Positions 1 through 7,027 of a stretch of DNA of 42,637 bases are shown one piece after another. The notes below the pieces were generated by a model that was not told where the DNA came from, made no database searches, and worked only from the letters and a program-made list of their open reading frames with translations. Positions within the stretch are counted from its first letter, which is position 1, and each line of letters begins with the position of its first letter. Location: assembly GCF_003389455.1 (NCBI RefSeq), contig NZ_QUAC01000029.1, positions 1-42,637 of the forward strand. The letters run 5' to 3'. The position numbers were made by a program, and so were the translations under genes. This stretch comes from Streptomyces inhibens (GTDB lineage Bacteria > Actinomycetota > Actinomycetes > Streptomycetales > Streptomycetaceae).

Positions 1-281
1 CGACCCCGCCCTCCGCGGCCCCGAGCGCGGCGCCGCACACCGCGGCCGCCCCGTCGGCCCGGAGGGCGCATGTCGACAGCGCCGGCAGCACCGGCGGCAC
101 CAGCAGCACCGGCAGCCATGACAACACCGGCACCGCCGCCGCAGCGCCGAAGTCGAACGCACCCGCTTCCGGCGGGAACTCGGACGCAAGCACCTCGCCC
201 GCGAACACTGCGCCGACAGCACCGGCGGCCGATCCGACATCGCCGTCGCATGTCTGTCTGCTGGGAGTTGTGTGCCTCTGA
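1..281 (+). CDS. C-terminal part of a low-complexity, probably secreted protein (5' truncated)
   Basis: Read from base 3, the frame is open to a TGA at 279-281 with nearly all G/C third positions; the other two frames have ordinary A/T third positions, so this frame is the coding one. The residues are almost entirely Ala, Pro, Ser, Thr, Gly and Asn (for example SAGSTGGTSSTGSHDN), ending in a hydrophobic Cys-containing tail, HVCLLGVVCL. That composition suits an extracellular linker or surface-exposed stretch. The start lies outside the window, so no domain or signal peptide can be judged. A perfect terminator follows 20 bases after the stop, which supports this being a real 3' end. Function unknown. 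Confidence 0.5.
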   Translation, partial: TPPSAAPSAAPHTAAAPSARRAHVDSAGSTGGTSSTGSHDNTGTAAAAPKSNAPASGGNSDASTSPANTAPTAPAADPTSPSHVCLLGVVCL

Positions 282-301
282 CGGGTCGGGCCCGTCCGCA
301 G

Positions 302-333
302 CGGCCGGGTCAGGGGAATACCTGACCCGGCCG
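302..333 (+). terminator. Intrinsic terminator, perfect 13-bp stem
   Basis: Bases 302-314 and 321-333 are exact reverse complements (CGGCCGGGTCAGG) around a 6-base loop, GGAATA. There is no T-tract, as is usual for Streptomyces terminators. It lies 20 bases after the stop of the partial gene at the left edge and 84 bases before the MBL-fold gene, so it separates the two. Confidence 0.75.
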
Positions 334-417
334 GCTGCTTGGTGATCACGAGCGGATCAGGAGCGGATCAGGAGCATCCCACCGCTCCACTCGTGACCAC
401 GGCAGCGAAAGGCAGCA

Positions 418-1206
418 ATGAGCGAGTCGACCCCGGCCCCCGCACCGACCGTCCGCTACCTCGGAGGACCCACCGCGGTCCTGGACCTCGCAGGGGTACG
501 GCTGTTGACCGACCCCACCTTCGACCCGCCCGGCGACTACCCGATCGGCGAGCGGAAGCTGGTGAAGACCGACGGCCCGGCGCTCGGTCCGGCGGCGCTC
601 GGCCCGGTCGACGTGGTGCTGCTCTCCCACGACCAGCACCCGGACAATCTCGACCGCAGCGGCCGGGCCTACCTCGCGGAGGTGCCCCTGGTGCTGTCCA
701 CCGCCTCCGCGCACCAGCGGCTCGGCGGGAACGTACGGACCCTGGCGGACGGGGAGGAGATCGACCTGCCGCGCCCGGACGGCGGAACGCTGCGGATCAC
801 CGGTGTGCCCGCCCAGCACGGTCCGGACGGCTGTGAGCATCTGGTCGGCGAGGTCACCGGATTCCTGCTGTCCGGTGACGGCCTGCCCACGGTCTACGTC
901 AGCGGCGACAACGCCTCGTTGGACGTGGTCCGCACGATCGCCCGGCGGTTCGGGGCGATCGACGTGGCGCTGCTGTTCGCCGGCGGCGCGCAGACCCCCC
1001 TGGTCGGCGACGCCTACCTCACGCTGCCCAGCGATCAGGCGGCCCAGGCGGCGCAGATCCTGGACGCCCGGAAGGTCGTACCGCTGCACTTCGAGCACTG
1101 GGGACACTTCACCCAGGGCGCCGACACGCTGGTCGAGGCGTTCGAGCGGGCGGGGCTCGCCTCCCGGTTGCACCTCCTGCGGCAGGGTGAGCAGACCGTG
1201 CTGTGA
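418..1206 (+). CDS. MBL-fold metallohydrolase (UlaG-like)
   Basis: A 262-residue cytoplasmic protein of the metallo-beta-lactamase superfamily. It opens with the beta-strand/turn typical of UlaG-like members (VRYLGGPTAVLDLAGVRLLTDPTF). The metal-binding segment reads SHDQHPDNLD, the variant of HxHxDH that I associate with this actinobacterial subfamily. Later metal-ligand regions are visible as VYVSGDNA and the C-terminal PLHFEHWGHF. The ATG at 418 has GAAAGG upstream at suitable spacing. Family members hydrolyse lactones, phosphodiesters or lipid-derived substrates, and the substrate cannot be read from sequence. It is convergent with the STAS gene, whose stop lies 15 bases downstream. The fold is secure, the reaction is not. 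Confidence 0.88.
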   Translation: MSESTPAPAPTVRYLGGPTAVLDLAGVRLLTDPTFDPPGDYPIGERKLVKTDGPALGPAALGPVDVVLLSHDQHPDNLDRSGRAYLAEVPLVLSTASAHQRLGGNVRTLADGEEIDLPRPDGGTLRITGVPAQHGPDGCEHLVGEVTGFLLSGDGLPTVYVSGDNASLDVVRTIARRFGAIDVALLFAGGAQTPLVGDAYLTLPSDQAAQAAQILDARKVVPLHFEHWGHFTQGADTLVEAFERAGLASRLHLLRQGEQTVL

Positions 1207-1220
1207 CCCGCACGGTCCGC

Positions 1221-1553
1221 TCAGGTGGTTGGCGCCCCGGTCAGGGCAGCGGCCGTCCCGGTCGTGCGGAACAGCTTTCGCACCAGGTGTGACGTCACCC
1301 CCGTCACACGGAACGCGCTGCCCTGTTCCGTGGCCCTGCGGCGGGCCCACAGCAGGACGTTCAGTCCCGAGCAGTCGCAGAACGGCACGGAGGTGAAGTC
1401 GACCTCGATCCGGCCGGCGCCGTGTGACAGCGCGGTCTCCAGGGCCCGTCGCAGCTGCGGCGCGGTGACGACATCGACCTCTCCCGCCACGCGCACGGTG
1501 GTCCGGCCGTCGTCCCGGCTGATGACGGCCCGGAGTTCCTCGGTCTCCGTCAT
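1221..1553 (-). CDS. STAS-domain anti-sigma factor antagonist
   Basis: About 110 residues forming a single STAS domain (SpoIIAA/RsbV/BldG type). The hallmark is DCSGLNVLLWARR near residue 60, where the Ser after Asp-Cys is the expected phosphorylation site of a partner anti-sigma kinase. Unphosphorylated antagonists bind the anti-sigma factor and free its sigma factor. I place the start at ATG 1553 because AAGGA lies 7 bases upstream; an in-frame ATG at 1586 would add 11 residues without a good ribosome binding site. No anti-sigma kinase gene is adjacent, so the partner is probably encoded elsewhere. Streptomyces carry many such orphan antagonists, usually in stress or developmental sigma-factor control. 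Confidence 0.88.
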   Translation of the reverse strand: MTETEELRAVISRDDGRTTVRVAGEVDVVTAPQLRRALETALSHGAGRIEVDFTSVPFCDCSGLNVLLWARRRATEQGSAFRVTGVTSHLVRKLFRTTGTAAALTGAPTT

Positions 1554-1671
1554 CGGCATGTCCTTCGTTACGACGGTCGGTGACATCAGTGCCTTCGGTG
1601 GCTGGGTCTCCCTTGTAACACGTCATCCAGACGATGACAACGGCAATGTCGCCGAAAGGATGACAGTGCGC

Positions 1672-2148
1672 TCAGGCCTGCTGGGTGGGGGCGGTATTGA
1701 TGAGGATCTGTCCCGCTTGAGCGACGTTGTCGGCCCGTACGGCCTCGGCCATCGCGGCGCGTGCCACGTCGGGTGCCGTCTGAGGAGGGACCACCAGCAG
1801 GGCGAAGTAGTCCTGGTCGCCGCGGGTGATGAGGATCGTGTCGTCACCGACCGGGAAGGAGTCGACGTGCACGATCCGGTCGTCGATGGTGAGCCGGGTG
1901 GGGAGCTCGTCCCAGGCGCTCTCGTCCAGGCCGACGCGCGTGATGGGGCCGAGATGTTCGCTCAGCGCGGTGATCAGGCAGGGCAGCTCGGCGCCGATGT
2001 CGCGGGAGCGCGGCCACCATGCGCCGTCCAGGAGCCCCTCGCGCGTGTGCGTCGTCTGCAGCCTCAGGCAGGCCGTCCCGGGTTGCACGGACTCGTAGAT
2101 CGCGTCCGGCAGGAGCTGGGGAGGGTGCGGGGTGTCGGAGTCGGCCAT
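1672..2148 (-). CDS. DUF5994 family protein
   Basis: A 158-residue soluble protein resembling the actinobacterial DUF5994 family as I recall it. The middle carries the typical run DGAWWPRSRDIGAELPCLI, followed by conserved hydrophobic strands (RLTIDDRIVHVDSFPVGDDTILI) and a C-terminal helix. There is no signal peptide or membrane segment. The biochemical role is unknown; members are common next to STAS and stress genes. The ATG at 2148 has no strong ribosome binding site. The gene reads the same way as the STAS gene 118 bases downstream and is divergent from the small gene at 2498. Confidence 0.75.
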   Translation of the reverse strand: MADSDTPHPPQLLPDAIYESVQPGTACLRLQTTHTREGLLDGAWWPRSRDIGAELPCLITALSEHLGPITRVGLDESAWDELPTRLTIDDRIVHVDSFPVGDDTILITRGDQDYFALLVVPPQTAPDVARAAMAEAVRADNVAQAGQILINTAPTQQA

Positions 2149-2497
2149 GATGTGCGCCCGTCCGGGAGTGGGTGCATGGGCTCCCCGCCGGCGAGGTCAA
2201 GGTGGCCGCCGCGAGCGGAGGGTCCTCGGTAACCTCACCGTACTCCGCGTTCCAACAGCCGCGTCCGCTGCTCCGGCCGATGGCCCGCGCGCCGGGAAAT
2301 GCCTGGTTGGACACGGTGCAGCACGTTCGGCGAACTACGTCCCGGAGTAGAGTGAAACGACGGCCCGGCTGATGCCCGCCGCAGCCGTTCCGGGCAGCCT
2401 CCGCACCGCCGCCATGGCCATGGCCGACGAGAGCAGGCGGGCCGGCAGCGGCGTCACCCAGATCCGGCAGCGGCCTCACCCAGATGACGAGGACGGT
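2149..2497. other. 349-base divergent intergenic region
   Basis: This lies between the DUF5994 start (minus) and the small gene at 2498 (plus). It should hold promoters for both, but I could not assign -35/-10 hexamers with confidence. An open frame runs into it from 2372 in phase with the downstream gene, but the ribosome binding site favours 2498. The one clear structure is the 22-bp tandem duplication at 2442-2485, listed separately. Confidence 0.5.
2442..2485. repeat. Tandem duplication of a 22-bp unit
   Basis: Bases 2442-2463 are repeated immediately at 2464-2485 with one mismatch (G2453 versus C2475). The unit begins CCGGCAGCGGC and ends TCACCCAGAT. The array ends 4 bases before the ribosome binding site GAGGA (2489-2493) of the gene starting at 2498, so it lies in that gene's leader. 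Confidence 0.85.
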
Positions 2498-2761
2498 ATG
2501 AAACCTGCGGAACCCGTGCCCTCGGCGGGGCGTGCCGAGGTGCGGATCGTCGCCGCGTCCCCCGAGACGGCCCGCCAGGTCGCGGAAGTTCTCCGGCGCT
2601 GCTTCGCATCCACCGAACAACGCAGCTACCCCGCCGGCCGCGACGGCGCAACCCGGCTCCACTTCACCGTGGACACCACGCAAACCGCCGAGCCCGCACG
2701 CTCCTGGCTGGCGTCCAGCCAGCCGGCGGACGGCGGCCGGGCACACGCCGACGAGGTCTGA
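2498..2761 (+). CDS. Small conserved-type protein, function unknown
   Basis: An 87-residue soluble protein starting MKPAEPVPSAGRAEVRIV. The ATG at 2498 follows GAGGA by 4 bases; the frame is open further upstream to 2372, but that part is Ala-rich and has no ribosome binding site. The predicted fold is short and alternating: a beta strand (AEVRIVAAS), a helix (ETARQVAEVLRRCF), then strands around RLHFTVDT and a helix (PARSWLASS), much like a small ferredoxin-like sandwich. No catalytic motif is visible. It sits 70 bases before the small winged-helix-like gene and may share its transcript. The role is unknown. Confidence 0.6.
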   Translation: MKPAEPVPSAGRAEVRIVAASPETARQVAEVLRRCFASTEQRSYPAGRDGATRLHFTVDTTQTAEPARSWLASSQPADGGRAHADEV

Positions 2762-2831
2762 CGCAACGGGCCGCCACCAGGCGTGTCCGTGGCAGGGCAC
2801 CGGCACCGGCCGCGTAGGAGAGGCGGCAGCC

Positions 2832-3104
2832 ATGGCAACACTGCACGAGCGGAAGACCTACCGCGAGAAGGTCATGCAGGCGCTGTACGAGGCCATCGAA
2901 GGGAACCGCCTGCTGGGCCTCACCGGGGCGAAACTGCACGACGATCTCGGTGTACCGGGAGAGGACCTGGCCGCCGCCTGCACGTACTTGGCGGGCGAGG
3001 GCCTGATCACGGTCGACTGGGGACCGGGAAACACACCCTCGATGGTCACGCTGACGCATCAGGGCATCCGGTACATGGAGGCCGAGGAGGAGGGACAGGG
3101 CTGA
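2832..3104 (+). CDS. Small winged-helix-like protein
   Basis: A 90-residue protein starting at the ATG at 2832, with GGAGAGG 8-12 bases upstream. Its pattern fits a compact winged helix: YREKVMQALYEAIEG (helix 1), LTGAKLHDDLGVPGEDLAAACTYLAGEGLI (helix-turn-helix with a Leu-Gly-Val turn), then a short beta wing around VDWGPGNTPSMVTLT and a final helix ending in acidic residues. The wing lacks the usual basic residues, so DNA binding is inferred, not shown. It could equally be a protein-interaction winged helix. It lies downstream of the small gene at 2498 in the same direction. Confidence 0.65.
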   Translation: MATLHERKTYREKVMQALYEAIEGNRLLGLTGAKLHDDLGVPGEDLAAACTYLAGEGLITVDWGPGNTPSMVTLTHQGIRYMEAEEEGQG

Positions 3105-3164
3105 CGCGGTGCCTCACGCGGTCGCCTGTCTGCCGAGGGGCGGGGAGGCCCTCGCGGTGTCTGC

Positions 3165-3512
3165 TCAGGAGCCGGCCGACCGGTCCGAGCCGGCGCCGGA
3201 GCGCCGCAGTTCTTCGTTGAGCCGCTGGGCCTCTTCGAGCTGGTCTTCGAGGATGACGATGCGGCAGGCGGCATCGATCGGGGTGCCCTGGTCGACGAGT
3301 TCACGGGCGCGGGCCGCGATGCGCAGCTGGTAGCGGGAGTAGCGGCGGTGGCCGCCTTCGGAACGCAGCGGAACGATGAGACGGGCGTCGCCGACGGCCC
3401 GCAGGAAGGCGGGCGTGGTGCCGATCATCTCCGCGGCGCGGCCCATGGTGTAGGCGGGGTAGTCGTCATCATCGAACTTGTCGGTGGCGTGCTCTTGGTT
3501 CTTTGCAGGCAT
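3165..3512 (-). CDS. MerR-type helix-turn-helix regulator
   Basis: A 115-residue DNA-binding protein. After an acidic N-terminus (DKFDDDDYP) comes a MerR-like winged helix: YTMGRAAEMIGTTPAFLRAV, then RSEGGHRRYSRYQLR, the classic wing with the GGHRRY signature. A helical segment with coiled-coil heptads follows (VILEDQLEEAQRLNEELRRS), probably the dimer helix. There is no C-terminal effector domain or Cys cluster, so it is a short MerR relative rather than a metal or drug sensor. ATG 3512 follows AGAGGTG by a few bases. It faces away from the cspA gene across about 980 bases. From memory this arrangement recurs in Streptomyces and suggests a role in the cold-shock locus. Confidence 0.85.
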   Translation of the reverse strand: MPAKNQEHATDKFDDDDYPAYTMGRAAEMIGTTPAFLRAVGDARLIVPLRSEGGHRRYSRYQLRIAARARELVDQGTPIDAACRIVILEDQLEEAQRLNEELRRSGAGSDRSAGS

Positions 3513-3537
3513 TGCACCTCTTTGTAGGACGCATCGA

Positions 3538-3568
3538 GGGGCCCTGGTGCTTCCGACACCAGGGCCCC
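3538..3568 (-). terminator. Perfect 12-bp hairpin upstream of the MerR-like gene
   Basis: GGGGCCCTGGTG at 3538-3549 pairs exactly with CACCAGGGCCCC at 3557-3568 around a 7-base loop. It lies 26 bases upstream of the MerR-like start and 18 bases downstream of a possible small minus-strand ORF (3587-3856). It could be that ORF's terminator or a structured leader of the regulator; sequence alone cannot decide. Confidence 0.55.
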
Positions 3569-3586
3569 GAGGGGTTTCAACACCAT

Positions 3587-3856
3587 CTACCGGTGCCGTG
3601 CACCGGCCTTCGGTTTCCGCATGCCTGCCCGCGGGGGCGGGGATGCGGGGATCGCTGCTGCGTGACCAACGGACCACCTTCCCATCCTGGTCCTGTGGCT
3701 CCCGAGCGGACCGGGGTCCGTGCTCGGGCGATCCTGATGGCGCCTCGTCCTCCTTCTGTTCTCTTGCCGGAACTGCCTCTTGCGTTGGTGCGGTGGTGCG
3801 TGGCGGCCCTTGAACCGCCCGCTCGCGGCAGTGCCGCGGCCGCACCTCACGGGCAT
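3587..3856 (-). CDS. Possible small, very basic protein
   Basis: An 89-codon frame rich in Arg, Lys, His and Pro (for example RFKGRHAPPHQRKRQFRQENR), with fairly high but not extreme G/C third positions. The ATG at 3856 has no clear ribosome binding site. In its favour, it is followed within 20 bases by a perfect 12-bp hairpin that would end its transcript. Against it, Arg-rich frames arise easily by chance in this genome. If real it could bind nucleic acid, but there is no recognisable domain. Confidence 0.25.
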   Translation of the reverse strand: MPVRCGRGTAASGRFKGRHAPPHQRKRQFRQENRRRTRRHQDRPSTDPGPLGSHRTRMGRWSVGHAAAIPASPPPRAGMRKPKAGARHR

Positions 3857-4493
3857 CGTTGACTACAAGAGGAACTTTACTCGCATGAGTGCCGGATGTC
3901 TGTAGCGGCCGATGCAGATTACCTCTGCTGGGGTACGGGCGGGCCAGGTGCGGCCGATGGCGGCCGGGATCGGCCGTCACAGAAAATTCGGCCGCCCGGG
4001 AACGCGTCAGCGGGCCGGAGTCAGGCCGCAAGTGGCCGGGCGCGAAAAGCGATATCGGCCATATCGTTCCGTGCGCGAATCCATAAACCTCCGCCCGCGC
4101 TTTGCCGGTTTCTGTGTCGGCGACGGGAAATATTCGCGGTCGGGTCGCGGTCGGACGTCGTACCTGCGTGGGCGCGGGCCAGGCCGGTTGACCTCGTACG
4201 GGAGGGCGCCGGTGGTGAATATCTGATGCCGCAACTACAGAAATTACTGGTGTGCCGGTAGGGATTTTTTGTGCCCCAAAAATACTGTGACGACATTGTT
4301 GTGCGCGGCCCGGGCCGCCGTGCTACTGTCGTTCTCAGTTGCAGTTGTGGTTCCCAGACTTCAAGTGCTTTCGCCGTCGTATACAGCGGGAGTGCTTTTG
4401 TATTTTCCGGCATATTTCCGGACGGGGCATCATCGCGGCGACGCGGGGTCCGCACAGTGCGGGCCTCGGGCACTGCCCCGAAGGAGATATGAC
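3857..4493 (+). promoter_or_regulatory. AT-rich leader/promoter region of the cold-shock gene
   Basis: This stretch without a recognisable gene is unusually A/T-rich for the window. It contains CGATAT-CGGCC-ATATCG near 4050 and an AT-rich inverted repeat, ATTTTT/AAAAAT, at about 4264-4284. A plausible promoter is TTGTTG near 4298 with TGCTAC/TACTGT about 19-22 bases later, giving a leader of about 150 nt before the ATG at 4494. This is comparable to the long cold-sensing 5' UTR of enterobacterial cspA. The leader has repeated T-runs (TTTTGTATTTTCC) and ends in the ribosome binding site AAGGAGATAT. Promoter positions are by eye. Confidence 0.45.
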
Positions 4494-4697
4494 ATGGCTA
4501 CTGGCACCGTGAAGTGGTTCAACGCGGAAAAGGGTTTCGGCTTCATCGAGCAGGAGGGTGGCGGCGCTGACGTCTTCGCCCACTACTCGAACATCGCCGC
4601 CCAGGGCTTCCGCGAGCTGCAGGAGGGCCAGAAGGTGAGCTTCGACGTCACGCAGGGCCAGAAGGGCCCGCAGGCCGAGAACATCGTTCCCGCCTGA
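4494..4697 (+). CDS. cspA: Cold-shock protein CspA family
   Basis: A 67-residue single-domain cold-shock protein starting [23 protein letters not shown]1 (KGFGFI) and RNP2 (DVFAHYS) are intact, and the C-terminus [13 protein letters not shown] matches the actinobacterial family. It binds single-stranded RNA/DNA through the aromatic patch and melts secondary structure at low temperature or acts as an anti-terminator. ATG 4494 has the strong ribosome binding site AAGGAG. A very stable terminator follows within 15 bases, so it is monocistronic. The next gene encodes a DEAD-box helicase, the usual cold-shock partner. Confidence 0.97.
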   Translation: MATGTVKWFNAEKGFGFIEQEGGGADVFAHYSNIAAQGFRELQEGQKVSFDVTQGQKGPQAENIVPA

Positions 4698-4710
4698 AGC
4701 TGACGCGTAC

Positions 4711-4756
4711 AACGAAAGCTGGGGCCCGCACCTTGGGTGCGGGCCCCAGCTTCGTT
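4711..4756 (+). terminator. Strong terminator after cspA
   Basis: The arm 4711-4730 (AACGAAAGCTGGGGCCCGCA) pairs with 4738-4756 (TGCGGGCCCCAGCTTCGTT) with a single bulged A and a 7-base loop. The stem is about 19 bp. It lies 13 bases after the cspA stop and separates cspA from the helicase leader. Confidence 0.85.
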
Positions 4757-5047
4757 GCTTTCCCGAGCAACTCCGTGTGTGCCGTGACGGCCGCACGAGC
4801 GGCGTGGGGCCGCCCCTGCGGCTGCCCGCCCGCCATCTGCCGCGGCAGGACATCGGTCCGCCCGCCTGATCCGGCATCCTGCGCGTCCGCCCCGGCGACG
4901 CCTGCCGATCCCTTTTCGACGCGAGGGGCCCGTTCACTCCGCCCCCGCTTCGTTTCGTCTCTTACTTCGGTCCGTTGTTGCGATTCTTCTGTGTGCGGCC
5001 CTTGCCGCCGGAGTCTCCTCGACGTGCCGCATCGAGGAAGGTTCTGT

Positions 5048-6562
5048 ATGAACCACACAGCTCGCAGCAACAGCCGCTCCTCCCGCTCCCGCTCCGGCGG
5101 CGCTTCCGGCTCCGGCTCCGGCTCCGGCCGCGGCGGCTACCGCTCGCAGGCGCCGGGCCGCTCCGGCGGCGGGGGACGTCGTCCCGTCGCGTTGCAGGGA
5201 GAGTTCGCCCTGCCCGTCACGCACACCCCCGCCCTGCCCCCGGCCGAGAGCTTCGCCCAACTGGACATGCCGTCCGCGCTGTTGGCGTCGCTGACCGCCG
5301 AAGGGGTGTCGGTGCCGTTCCCGATCCAGGCCGCCACGCTGCCGAATTCGCTGGCGGGCCGGGACGTCCTGGGCCGCGGGCGCACCGGTTCGGGCAAGAC
5401 GCTCGCCTTCGGTCTCGCCCTGCTGGCCCGTACGGCCGGACAGCGTGCCGAGCCCTGCCGGCCGCTCGCCCTGATCCTGGTTCCCACCCGGGAGCTCGCC
5501 CAGCAGGTCACCGACGCGCTCACCCCCTACGCCCGGTCGCTGAAACTGCGGCTGACCACGGTCGTCGGCGGTATGTCGATCGGCCGCCAGTCCAGCGCAC
5601 TGCGCGGCGGCACCGAAGTCGTCGTCGCGACCCCCGGCCGGCTCAAGGACCTGATCGACCGCGGTGACTGCCGTCTGAACCAGGTCGCCATCACCGTGCT
5701 GGACGAGGCCGACCAGATGGCTGACATGGGCTTCATGCCCCAGGTCACCGCGCTGCTCGACCAGGTACGTCCCGAGGGGCAGCGGATGCTCTTCTCGGCC
5801 ACCTTGGACCGCAATGTCGACCGTCTGGTCCGGCGCTATCTGACCGACCCGGTGGTCCACTCCGTCGACCCCTCGGCCGGCGCCGTCACCACGATGGAAC
5901 ACCACCTGCTGCACGTCCACGACGCCGACAAGCACGCCACCACGACCGAGATCGCCGCCCGCGACGGCCGCGTGATCATGTTCCTGGACACCAAGCACGC
6001 CGTGGACAAGCTCACCAAGCATCTGCTCGGCAGCGGGGTGCGCGCGGCGGCGCTGCACGGCGGCAAGTCCCAGCCCCAGCGCACCCGCACCCTGGCGCAG
6101 TTCAAGACCGGTCATGTGACGGTGCTGGTGGCCACCAACGTCGCGGCCCGCGGGATCCACGTCGACAACCTCGACCTCGTCGTGAACGTCGACCCGCCGA
6201 CCGACCACAAGGACTATCTGCACCGCGGCGGCCGTACCGCCCGCGCCGGCGAGTCCGGCAGCGTGGTGACGCTCGTCCTGCCCAACCAGCGCCGCACCAT
6301 GAACCGCCTGATGGCCGACGCCGGTATCACCCCGCAGAGCACCCAGGTCCGCTCCGGTGAGGCCGAACTCAGCCGGATCACCGGTGCCCAGGCGCCCTCC
6401 GGTGTCCCGGTCACCATCGCCGCGCCGGTCGTCGAGCGCGCCAAGCGCAGCAGCGCCTCGTCACGCGGCCGGCGCAGCCGCCCCGCCCAGGCGCGACGCT
6501 CCGCAGGATCGTCCCGGACGGCCACGGACCCGCGCCGGTCCTCCCGCGGCAAGGCCGCGTGA
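5048..6562 (+). CDS. DEAD-box ATP-dependent RNA helicase
   Basis: A 504-residue helicase. An N-terminal Ser/Arg/Gly-rich tail of about 50 residues precedes the Q-motif region (VPFPIQAATLP). Motif I is GRTGSGKT near residue 113, then PTRELAQQ (Ia), TPGR (Ib), DEAD in VLDEADQM (II), SAT in LFSATL (III), and motif VI HRGGRTARAG. Motif V reads ARGIHV where ARGxD is usual. The C-terminus is a basic, RNA-binding-like tail. I start at ATG 5048, preceded by GAGGAAGG; the frame is open to 4733, but the upstream part overlaps the cspA terminator and is not protein-like. It should unwind cold-stabilised mRNA or assist ribosome assembly. The 290-base leader probably mediates cold regulation. Confidence 0.95.
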   Translation: MNHTARSNSRSSRSRSGGASGSGSGSGRGGYRSQAPGRSGGGGRRPVALQGEFALPVTHTPALPPAESFAQLDMPSALLASLTAEGVSVPFPIQAATLPNSLAGRDVLGRGRTGSGKTLAFGLALLARTAGQRAEPCRPLALILVPTRELAQQVTDALTPYARSLKLRLTTVVGGMSIGRQSSALRGGTEVVVATPGRLKDLIDRGDCRLNQVAITVLDEADQMADMGFMPQVTALLDQVRPEGQRMLFSATLDRNVDRLVRRYLTDPVVHSVDPSAGAVTTMEHHLLHVHDADKHATTTEIAARDGRVIMFLDTKHAVDKLTKHLLGSGVRAAALHGGKSQPQRTRTLAQFKTGHVTVLVATNVAARGIHVDNLDLVVNVDPPTDHKDYLHRGGRTARAGESGSVVTLVLPNQRRTMNRLMADAGITPQSTQVRSGEAELSRITGAQAPSGVPVTIAAPVVERAKRSSASSRGRRSRPAQARRSAGSSRTATDPRRSSRGKAA

Positions 6563-6681
6563 TCCCCTGCCGCTCTCGTCCGCGACGAGGACGGGTACGC
6601 CCTGGGAATCCTCGCCGTCTCCCGCTGACCGACCGCTGACCGGACATCGCATCCGGTCCTCTCCGACCCCCTTGAGGCACT

Positions 6682-7008
6682 ATGCGCTGCGTTATCGCCC
6701 GCTTTCCGTTCGACCTGATCAAATCCGAGGTGGAGGAGGCGATGGCGAACATCGATCCCGAACCCGTCACGGGCGACTCCGTGCTCATCAACCACCGCTC
6801 CTACCCGGTCAAGCAGGTCGGTGAGATCATCACCCGCCAGGACCGCCGTGACTTCACCGCCGGCGAAGTGACCCGAGCGCTGAGCCGCCTCGGCTTCACC
6901 TGCCGCTCCGTCCCCGCGTTCACGCCCGCCCCGGCCCTCAGCCCGCTGGAAGCGGCATCGGCCATGCTCGGAACCCCGGACGCGGCCGACCTGGACCGCC
7001 TCAGCTGA
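6682..7008 (+). CDS. SCO5918-like small protein
   Basis: A 108-residue soluble protein starting MRCVIARFPFDLIKSEVEEAM. From memory it closely matches a Streptomyces family named after SCO5918, which lies beside a cold-shock protein and a DEAD-box helicase in S. coelicolor; the same neighbourhood is seen here. Conserved-looking blocks are RSYPVKQVGEIITRQDRRDFTAGE and LSRLGFTCR. There is no membrane segment or known catalytic motif. Its place 119 bases after the helicase suggests a role linked to RNA metabolism or cold adaptation, but the biochemical function is unknown. Confidence 0.85.
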   Translation: MRCVIARFPFDLIKSEVEEAMANIDPEPVTGDSVLINHRSYPVKQVGEIITRQDRRDFTAGEVTRALSRLGFTCRSVPAFTPAPALSPLEAASAMLGTPDAADLDRLS

Positions 7009-7027
7009 ACGCGACGGCCGGGCTCGC

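Noticed and set aside
4733..5047. N-terminal extension of the DEAD-box helicase by 105 codons
   Set aside because: The frame is open, but it starts inside the cspA terminator and has no good ribosome binding site. ATG 5048 follows GAGGAAGG and gives a normal family length.
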